DNA of 64,000 nucleotides from positions 3,286,501 to 3,350,500 of the forward strand of contig NZ_CP040094.1 of the NCBI RefSeq assembly GCF_013343235.1. The letters are read 5' to 3'. Shown here piece by piece: positions 18,729 to 24,516 of the stretch (position 1 is its first letter; the number at the start of each line of letters is the position of its first letter). The position numbers were made by a program, and so were the translations under genes. This DNA comes from Nostoc sp. TCL240-02. Lineage in GTDB: Bacteria; Cyanobacteriota; Cyanobacteriia; Cyanobacteriales; Nostocaceae. The notes below the pieces were generated by a model. That model made no database searches. It worked only from the letters and a program-made list of their open reading frames with translations, and had not been told where the DNA came from.

Positions 18729-19580
18729 ATGACAAATAAAACACTTAACTTTCTAAATCTCTTGTTTGGACTAAAACAATCCCGGCGTTATTTTCCAGAA
18801 GAAAAACAAGTCTGTGTATTCAATAAACGTCCCATATTATACCGAGGTTTTTCGCCAAACTCTGCACAAGAATCAATCAATGAACTCCAAGAGCGACTGC
18901 AAGCTCAGGGTTTTCTCTCAAATATTAGTGGTAAATTTGACTTAGAAACAGAAGAGGCTGTAATTAAATTTCAGAAAGCTAATAATCTTCAGGTAGATGG
19001 GATAGTCGGGCCACTGAGTTGGTCTTGCCTTTTCTACCCAAAGCTTTACCGCAATCAAAAAAGTATGTCTCCAAAGTTACAGGATGCAGTAAAAGAACTG
19101 CAAATTATTCTGAATGAAGAAGGATTTTTCAAAAAAGAACCTGACGGGTATTTTAGTCGTGAAACTGAGAGAGGCGTTAAACGCTTTCAAAGAATTTATG
19201 GACTGAAAGATGATGGTATTGTTGGGGCTGCAACTTGGGCTGTACTTTTGGGGATGCGACAAAAAATAGACAACAACAGCTTTCTCCGGTTAGTTTATTT
19301 TCTACCACCTCAATCCTGGTTTCTATGGGAGCAGTTTTTGATGATCTTTTTTATTATGTTAGGTATTTATTCTAGCCCTATAGGAAGAGATGCTCCTAAA
19401 TGGCATATAGCCTTAGCAACTGCTTATGCACTCACATGTATAGTGCCTTTTCTCTTAGAGTGTTTACCTTTGAAGCCATCGAAGCAGACTAGCTTACCGC
19501 TTTTACAATACGCTCCTTACGTGTTAACTGGTATTTTTTGGAAACCAATTATCAATTTCATGGGGGGATTATTTAATTAA
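18729..19580 (+). CDS. peptidoglycan-binding-domain membrane protein
   Basis: 283 aa with two PG_binding_1 repeats (about 48-98 and 115-170), each ending in the typical DGIVGPLSW / DGIVGAATW pattern. Three hydrophobic segments follow (about 200-215, 228-247, 257-278). No N-terminal signal peptide is visible, so the way the repeats reach the periplasm is unclear; they may be cytoplasmic. No catalytic domain is attached. It is transcribed divergently from the NB-ARC gene with about 240 bp between, so the two might be co-regulated. Function beyond binding repeat-containing glycans or proteins is not assignable. Confidence 0.75.
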   Translation: MTNKTLNFLNLLFGLKQSRRYFPEEKQVCVFNKRPILYRGFSPNSAQESINELQERLQAQGFLSNISGKFDLETEEAVIKFQKANNLQVDGIVGPLSWSCLFYPKLYRNQKSMSPKLQDAVKELQIILNEEGFFKKEPDGYFSRETERGVKRFQRIYGLKDDGIVGAATWAVLLGMRQKIDNNSFLRLVYFLPPQSWFLWEQFLMIFFIMLGIYSSPIGRDAPKWHIALATAYALTCIVPFLLECLPLKPSKQTSLPLLQYAPYVLTGIFWKPIINFMGGLFN

Positions 19581-19605
19581 ACATTTGGTAGTTAAATAAA
19601 TGATG

Positions 19606-19710
19606 AGCGATGTCTACGACGGGCTACGCCTACGCTATTTTATTTTGTGTCTAATTTTCGGGTTGTGCTTGTAAAGAATTGGAATGTCTACGACGGGCTG
19701 CGCCTACGCA
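19606..19710. repeat. two copies of the dispersed GTCTACGACGGGCTRCGCCTACGC repeat
   Basis: Copies at 19606-19636 and 19684-19710 are in the same orientation and opposite to the copy at 3389. They lie between the peptidoglycan-binding gene and the tRNA-like element A. Confidence 0.75.
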
Positions 19711-19759
19711 CATCGAAGACACCCTACTCTTACCCATCGTAAATCCTGAATCAAACAAA

Positions 19760-19867
19760 GGCGGGTGCGGGAGTTGAACCCGCTAATCCCCACAATGGTG
19801 GAGACGTTAACCGATAACCCTAATTCTTCGTCCCCGAAAGGCAAGTTGCGAATAAGGATAACCCGCC
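19760..19867 (-). ncRNA. tRNA-like Y RNA candidate A (downstream of rsr)
   Basis: A 108-nt element, 48 nt past the rsr stop on the same strand. GGCGGGT and ACCCGCC form a perfect 7-bp acceptor stem. A tRNA-type T arm (GCGGG, loop TTCAACT, CCCGC) abuts the 3' acceptor strand. No D arm is present. In its place is an imperfect helix holding CTTGCCT (19839-19845), a UUCG-type loop (19835-19838), GGGACGA (19828-19834) and GGGTTATCG (19812-19820). A further hairpin (TCTCCAC / GTGGGGA) precedes the T arm. The C of the usual AGGCCGA is an A here. No CCA is encoded. It is the most diverged of the four copies. Confidence 0.8.
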
Positions 19868-19915
19868 ATGAAATACGAAGGATAAAGTGTTTCATCCTTT
19901 ACCCTTCAGCAATAT

Positions 19916-21517
19916 CTACAATTCACCCGTAGCCAGCATCTGGATGATCCGAGGTGTACCTGGGTCAAACCCTGCCAAATCCCAAGATAGCGAATCTTCA
20001 GGATTTACCAAAGTAATTTGGTAAGGTGTCAAGGTGACATACACCGCCTTGACGTTAGGATTTACCTTTTTGCGGTACTCCTTCAGCGCTTGACTTGGAT
20101 GCTTATACCCGGCCCAGCTTTCCGAGTCAGTCCAAAAGCACACAACATCTGCTTTAAACTTATTCTTAATCATCCAGTCGTAAGCTACAGATGCATCCGT
20201 TCCACCGAAGTTTTGATTGCTAGCTTTGCGAACCGCAGAACTAAAACTATCTTTGGCACTGATACCTAATTCACGGAATTCTGTAGAAAAGCCGCGAATC
20301 ATATAGTTTTTCTCTGCTTTTGCTGTCACCAGTGCCATTGTGGTGGCAATTTCACAACAACTCAGTCCCATATCTGCAACCAAGCTACCCATAGAACCAG
20401 AAATGTCCACGGCGTGCATAAAGACTTTACCTGTGGGTTGCACAACATCAAAAGACAGTTCAACTGCCTTTTCTAAAATGTCTACAATCCGAGGAACTGG
20501 ATTCCAAGTTTTCTTACTGCGTCCTAATGTTCCACCAGATTCATAAGTCTTGAGTGCTTTCAAAACATCAATCGGATGGATGCGACCTTTACGCAGATGT
20601 TCTCTGCGATTAAGAACTGCTTCTACTCGCAGCAAATTGTCGCTTTCATCGGCTCGTAACACACCTAGTTCAGTTAAAGAACCTAAGTTACGCAGCATTG
20701 CACCTATTGGCATTTCCTGAAATAGCAACTGCCAAGCTTGCCGATCCATTTTGCCCACAGGTGCAGCCATTTCGTGGGTTAAACGTCCTTGAGAAATAGC
20801 TTCATGAGTTTGGGTAGGATTTCGCTTCAGCCACTCATACCACCAAATCTGCGCCAATGCCTCTGAGGGAATATCTGCTGGCAATTCTTCCCAGCCTCTA
20901 ACTACCCATTCAAATAGTTGACGGTGATTTTCTGTAGGCGGTTTGACATGGAACAACCGCAACGCATCTCGGTGAGAGAAGCCTTGACGCTGTTGATATT
21001 TCAACAATTGATAAGCTAAACCTTTGACATCTTCCCTTGAAAGCCAAGTTTTACCAGCTTCCCGCACGACTTTGCCAAATCCCCGCAGAGATTTGGTGTA
21101 GTTCAACCATTCGTAGAAGTGGCTACCAGTGCGAACAACTTGCGGGAAGATTTCACCAAAAGCCTGTTTTGCCTGTGGTGCTTCACCCATAGAGAGCAGT
21201 ACCAAAGCTAATATGGGCGCACTATTGTTGATGGCACGTCCATCGCTAGCATACAAAATTTCTTCCGCTACACGGCTGGGATTTTCGGCAACAGCAAGTC
21301 TTACAACTGTTACAAAATCCTCAGTTAATTCCTGTTTTCCGGCGTAGTAAGTGCTTTTTGCTGTGCCAACCAAAAGACAACGGCGCAGCATTTTCCAAAT
21401 GCCAGCATCAAACATAAAGCCGCCGGAACGTCCCTGAACCATTTCTGCTTCTCGTCCAGGGATAGGCTGATTTTGGGGTGTTGTATTCTTATTTTTAGTG
21501 AAAAAATTGTAATTCAT
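19916..21517 (-). CDS. rsr: Ro60 orthologue (TROVE + vWA domain RNA-binding protein)
   Basis: A 533-aa protein with the two Ro60 parts. Residues about 15-350 form the HEAT-like TROVE ring (RGSGGFMFD-like start, YYAGKQELTEDFVTVVRLA, LRNLGSLTELG). Residues about 365-530 form a von Willebrand A domain with an intact MIDAS: DISGSMGS (about 371), a Thr in the GGTDAS loop and the FWTDSESW strand. Ro60 proteins bind Y RNAs on the outer ring surface and misfolded RNAs through the hole. In Deinococcus the Y RNA tethers Ro60 to PNPase in RNA decay. GGGAG eight bases before ATG 21517 supports the start. The gene is bracketed by four tRNA-like RNAs (A, B, C, D) on the same strand, its likely partners. 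Confidence 0.95.
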   Translation of the reverse strand: MNYNFFTKNKNTTPQNQPIPGREAEMVQGRSGGFMFDAGIWKMLRRCLLVGTAKSTYYAGKQELTEDFVTVVRLAVAENPSRVAEEILYASDGRAINNSAPILALVLLSMGEAPQAKQAFGEIFPQVVRTGSHFYEWLNYTKSLRGFGKVVREAGKTWLSREDVKGLAYQLLKYQQRQGFSHRDALRLFHVKPPTENHRQLFEWVVRGWEELPADIPSEALAQIWWYEWLKRNPTQTHEAISQGRLTHEMAAPVGKMDRQAWQLLFQEMPIGAMLRNLGSLTELGVLRADESDNLLRVEAVLNRREHLRKGRIHPIDVLKALKTYESGGTLGRSKKTWNPVPRIVDILEKAVELSFDVVQPTGKVFMHAVDISGSMGSLVADMGLSCCEIATTMALVTAKAEKNYMIRGFSTEFRELGISAKDSFSSAVRKASNQNFGGTDASVAYDWMIKNKFKADVVCFWTDSESWAGYKHPSQALKEYRKKVNPNVKAVYVTLTPYQITLVNPEDSLSWDLAGFDPGTPRIIQMLATGEL

Positions 21518-21553
21518 CGCTTCATCTCCCGGCCCTTACGGGCAAAAATGAAA

Positions 21554-21677
21554 GGTGGCGAAGCGGGAATCGAACCCGCGACCTCTCGAACCCTATTCGA
21601 TAACCCTAATTCGTCGGCCTTTGCAGGCAAGGGATGAAAAAGGATGTTTAGCGCTCTACCTCTGAGCTACCCGCCAC
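21554..21677 (-). ncRNA. tRNA-like Y RNA candidate B
   Basis: A 124-nt element ending 36 nt before the rsr start codon. It has an 8-bp acceptor (GTGGCGGG with TTCGCCAC, two G-U pairs), UA at tRNA positions 8-9, a D arm (GCTC, loop AGAGGTA, GAGC) and a T arm (GCGGG, loop TTCGATT, CCCGC). No anticodon arm exists. Instead there is a Y hairpin: CTTGCCT (21625-21631), GCAA tetraloop, AGGCCGA (21614-21620), then GGGTTATCG (21598-21606). A small hairpin (TCGAA/TTCGA) stands in the variable-arm position. The 3' end reads C then CTTT, so CCA is not encoded. Confidence 0.88.
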
Positions 21678-21713
21678 ATAAAAATTAAAAATTAAAAATT
21701 TCAGCACTAGATT

Positions 21714-21843
21714 TGGTGTAGTGGAGCGGGAATCGAACCCGCGACCTCCCGCTTGGCAGGCGATAACCCTCGATTCGTCGGCCTTTTCAGGCAAGGGGTG
21801 AATAAGGATATTTAGGCGCTCTATCCACTGAGCTACCCACCAC
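21714..21843 (-). ncRNA. tRNA-like Y RNA candidate C with encoded CCA
   Basis: A 130-nt element. It has an 8-bp acceptor (GTGGTGGG with TCCACTAC), UA, D arm (GCTC, loop AGTGGATA, GAGC) and T arm (GCGGG, TTCGATT, CCCGC), then discriminator A and CCA at 21714-21716. The central module is CTTGCCT (21789-21795), GAAA tetraloop, AGGCCGA (21778-21784) and GGGTTATCG (21761-21769). The outer part of this helix pairs ATTC with GAAT and CC with GG. A CCTGC/GCGGG hairpin occupies the variable-arm position. There is no anticodon loop, so it cannot decode. Confidence 0.9.
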
Positions 21844-21893
21844 ATATAAAGTTATTAGTTAAACATTTAAAATTCGTGACTCAGCACTGAATT

Positions 21894-22027
21894 TGGTGTA
21901 GCGAAGTAGGATTTTTACCTACACCTCCAGAAGTTTGATCGAGGGTGTTTAAGTTATATACGATAACCCTTAATACGTCGGCCCTTGCAGGCAAGGTGGG
22001 CGCTCTGTCATTTGAGCTATCCGCTAC
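21894..22027 (-). ncRNA. tRNA-like Y RNA candidate D with encoded CCA
   Basis: A 134-nt element, first of the tandem three. It has an 8-bp acceptor (GTAGCGGA with TTCGCTAC), UA, D arm (GCTC/GAGC) and a T arm with an atypical loop (GTAGG, TAAAAAT, CCTAC). Discriminator A and CCA follow at 21894-21896. The Y hairpin is CTTGCCT (21989-21995), GCAA tetraloop, GGGCCGA (21978-21984) and GGGTTATCG (21961-21969). A longer variable-arm-like hairpin (ACACCCTC with GGAGGTGT) follows. The T loop lost the TTCRANY consensus, so tRNA-like tertiary folding may be weaker here than in B and C. Confidence 0.86.
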
Positions 22028-22069
22028 TGGCGCAAGTTAACTCTCTGGTGAAAGTTGACTTGTATTATT

Positions 22070-22098
22070 ACTGTAGTATATGTATTATCTGCTGTCAA
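22070..22098 (-). promoter_or_regulatory. sigma70-type promoter for the tRNA-like RNA/rsr cluster
   Basis: On the minus strand TTGACA (22093-22098) is followed after exactly 17 nt by TACAGT (22070-22075, 4 of 6 matches to TATAAT). Transcription would begin near 22063, about 36 nt before element D. D, C, B, rsr and A could then be one transcript, with tRNA-type processing releasing the RNAs. Confidence 0.6.
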
Positions 22099-22365
22099 GG
22101 GACTGACGATTTAAATTTATAGAGTTGTTGGTTGAGTTAAAAGCCTTCTTTTTTCTCTGGGTACAAACTTTTGTGCGTAGTTTGCCGCCGTAGGCATCGC
22201 AGACCAATGTTAGACAAGTTCCAGTTTCAAGAGGCTATAACACCTACACGGTAAAGCTTTTGCCGGCAAATTTGCCGTAACTTTGCCAAAAGATACAAAA
22301 AAGTGTCACAATTTTTGCCAATATATATAATATTATTTCCACAAATTCACTTGGCAAAAATCGGC

Positions 22366-23100
22366 ATGAGTGAAAAACCCATAGAAGACAACGGCAAGGC
22401 TTTTCTCGTTCTACTTTTGCCCATCTCGTTTTTGATTATTTTCCTGGTTGCTACCTGGAGAATTTTGCTAGCGCTAATTGTGCTGGCAATTGGCTTCAAG
22501 ATTTGGCAGGAATATCAATGGCAACAGTGGACTGTACGAGTTAACCCAATTTTTCATCAGTTGGTTCGAGAAAATCAGGGCAGACTTACGCCTATGGATT
22601 TGGCAATCAAGGGCAATTTTCCGGGAACAACGGCAAAACGCTACTTGGATGGTAAAGCCTCGGAATTTGGTGCCAGTATAGTCAATTCCGAAGAAGCGGG
22701 CCAGTCTTATTACTTTATAACTGCCAGCATTCTCGGCAATATTCTTGACAGTAGTGAGCCTGTTAAAGAACTTCCGGCTCAACCAGTTACTAAAACTGCG
22801 CGATCGCTCTTAGCAGCACCACCACCAACAACACTTGAGGAGGAAGAAACAGAAACTGAATCAATACCACAGCTAACCCAAACCCATGAGGAAGCTAAAC
22901 GATCGCTGGAAAAACAGTTAATTTTTGGCTCTCTGATCCAATCTGAACTTGCCAAACGGCTAAATGTCTATTCCAGCACGGTTTATAAACGACGAAATGA
23001 TCCAGAGTTTCCTGAATGGAGTCGCAGTAAAGACCCTGATGGTATTGCCTGGTCATACTCGGAAAAAACTAAAGAGTTTTTCCCAGTAGAGGAGGAATAA
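22366..23100 (+). CDS. conserved hypothetical membrane protein with C-terminal HTH-like segment
   Basis: About 244 aa from ATG 22366 (MSEKPIEDNGK); an in-frame GTG at 22303 adds a less convincing leader. A double hydrophobic segment (residues about 11-50) anchors it. The middle (NPIFHQLVRENQGRLTPMDLAIKG) resembles a winged-helix-type fold, as in proteins that test substrates or bind DNA near the membrane. A Pro/Glu-rich linker (about 140-175) leads to a C-terminal stretch (SELAKRLNVYSSTVYKRR) that reads as a helix-turn-helix. I do not know its function. It could be a membrane-tethered regulator. Confidence 0.65.
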   Translation: MSEKPIEDNGKAFLVLLLPISFLIIFLVATWRILLALIVLAIGFKIWQEYQWQQWTVRVNPIFHQLVRENQGRLTPMDLAIKGNFPGTTAKRYLDGKASEFGASIVNSEEAGQSYYFITASILGNILDSSEPVKELPAQPVTKTARSLLAAPPPTTLEEEETETESIPQLTQTHEEAKRSLEKQLIFGSLIQSELAKRLNVYSSTVYKRRNDPEFPEWSRSKDPDGIAWSYSEKTKEFFPVEEE

Positions 23101-23148
23101 GAAGGCAAAAGTTAAAAGGCAAAAGGCAAAAGTAAGAACTTTAAAGGT

Positions 23149-24279
23149 TTACTTTTTATTTTTTACTTCTAAGCCCACAGCTTCTTTGATGGAATTTAAT
23201 CCACTTTGTTCTAGCTTGGAAAGTAAACCTGCTAGAATCCGGCGTACCATCAGTGGGCCTTCATAAATCCAGCCTGTATAAACTTGGATCAAGCTAGCAC
23301 CAGCAGTAATTTTTTCCCAAGCATCCTCTGGGGAAAAAATGCCACCAACGCCAATAATTGGGATTTCTCCTTGGGTTTGCTGCCAAATAAAACGAATTAC
23401 CTCAGTGGAGCGATCGCGCAATGGTTCACCGCTAATTCCGCCAGCTTCTTCTTGAGGTGATTTGCCTGTTTGGTTAATCACCTGGGTTTTCAGTCCATCA
23501 CGGCGGATGGTGGTGTTAGTTGCAATAATTCCCGCCAGTTGGTAGGTTTTAGCCAAAGAGATAATGTCAGCGATCGCAACCCAATCTAAATCTGGCGCTA
23601 TCTTGACAAAAATTGGTTTATGTGCATTGTTTTCTTGTTGCAATAAATTCAAGATGGCACTGAGCATAGAAGCATCTTGGAGCGATCGCAACCCCGGCGT
23701 ATTGGGAGAAGAGACATTAACAACAAAATAATCTCCCAAATCCTTGAGTAGGCGAAAACTACCGAGATAATCTTGTGCGGCTTCTTCTAGGGGAGTTACC
23801 TTAGATTTACCCAAATTTATCCCTATGGGTATTAAGTGGGTTGACTCCTGTTTTTCCTGTGTCAAACGGGCCGCCATTGCTGCTGCACCGAGGTTGTTAA
23901 AGCCCATCCGATTGAGAGCGGCTTTATCCAACGGTAGGCGAAACAAACGGGGACGCGGATTTCCTGGTTGTGCGTGAAAAGTTACAGTTCCTAGTTCTGC
24001 AAAGCCGAAACCCAGATTAGACCAAATACCAGCAGCGACTCCATCCTTATCGAAGCCAGCTGCTAATCCTACGGGATTTGGGAAGTTTAGCCCAAACAAA
24101 TTTTGTTCTAGGCGGGAATCGTACAGACATAAAGATTTTTGTAAGCGTTGGTTTGCCCAACTAGTAGGGGTTTGTGATAGCCAGCTAAAACTGCGAATCG
24201 TCTGCTGGTGTAACCACTCCGGGTCCGTTTTTACCACATTGAACAAAAGCGGACTAATTGCAAATTTATAAATATCCAT
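23149..24279 (-). CDS. pyrD: dihydroorotate dehydrogenase (quinone), class 2
   Basis: A 376-aa FMN enzyme oxidising dihydroorotate to orotate with quinone as acceptor, in pyrimidine synthesis at the membrane. Class 2 features are the N-terminal helical extension ([13 protein letters not shown]) that binds quinone, [10 protein letters not shown] near residue 70, the catalytic Ser loop [10 protein letters not shown], and [15 protein letters not shown] with [12 protein letters not shown] for FMN phosphate. An open frame continues upstream to 24444, but those 55 codons are translated G-rich repeat DNA, so ATG 24279 is the start. Confidence 0.96.
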   Translation of the reverse strand: MDIYKFAISPLLFNVVKTDPEWLHQQTIRSFSWLSQTPTSWANQRLQKSLCLYDSRLEQNLFGLNFPNPVGLAAGFDKDGVAAGIWSNLGFGFAELGTVTFHAQPGNPRPRLFRLPLDKAALNRMGFNNLGAAAMAARLTQEKQESTHLIPIGINLGKSKVTPLEEAAQDYLGSFRLLKDLGDYFVVNVSSPNTPGLRSLQDASMLSAILNLLQQENNAHKPIFVKIAPDLDWVAIADIISLAKTYQLAGIIATNTTIRRDGLKTQVINQTGKSPQEEAGGISGEPLRDRSTEVIRFIWQQTQGEIPIIGVGGIFSPEDAWEKITAGASLIQVYTGWIYEGPLMVRRILAGLLSKLEQSGLNSIKEAVGLEVKNKK

Positions 24280-24284
24280 TAGCT

Positions 24285-24432
24285 TTGGGGACTGGGGATT
24301 GGGGACTGGGGATTGGGTATTGAAAAGAGTTATAAGGGGGAGTGCGCGGTGATGAGGAGAGAAATTTTCACTCTGCTCCTTGCTCCTTCCCCAGTCCCTA
24401 ATCACCAATCCCCAATCACCAGTCCCCAGTTC
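24285..24432. repeat. G-rich low-complexity repeats with inverted C-rich counterpart
   Basis: GGGGACTGGGGATT units at 24286-24318 face CCCCAGTCCC / CCAATCCCCAATCACC at about 24391-24428, an imperfect inverted arrangement able to form a long stem. It sits just upstream of pyrD and before the GAF gene start. Similar tracts occur at 59391-59428 and 62245-62361. Confidence 0.7.
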
Positions 24433-24516
24433 AACATTAAACACTTATGGCGATATTACTCAGGGTGGTTTTCTGGGCATCTTATATATTACAAGTTATG
24501 TTAACCAATAAATCAG

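Noticed and set aside
21648..21845. 65-codon ORF on the minus strand
   Set aside because: It runs through the tRNA-like elements B and C; the peptide is translated structural RNA.
21554..22027. Ordinary tRNA genes, or tRNAs split by a group I intron
   Set aside because: D and T arms are present, but there is no anticodon stem-loop. The ~60-nt central part is far too short for a group I intron and is the same Y-type hairpin in all copies.
24280..24444. N-terminal extension of pyrD
   Set aside because: The 55 extra codons are G-rich repeat DNA; the conserved N-terminus begins at ATG 24279.
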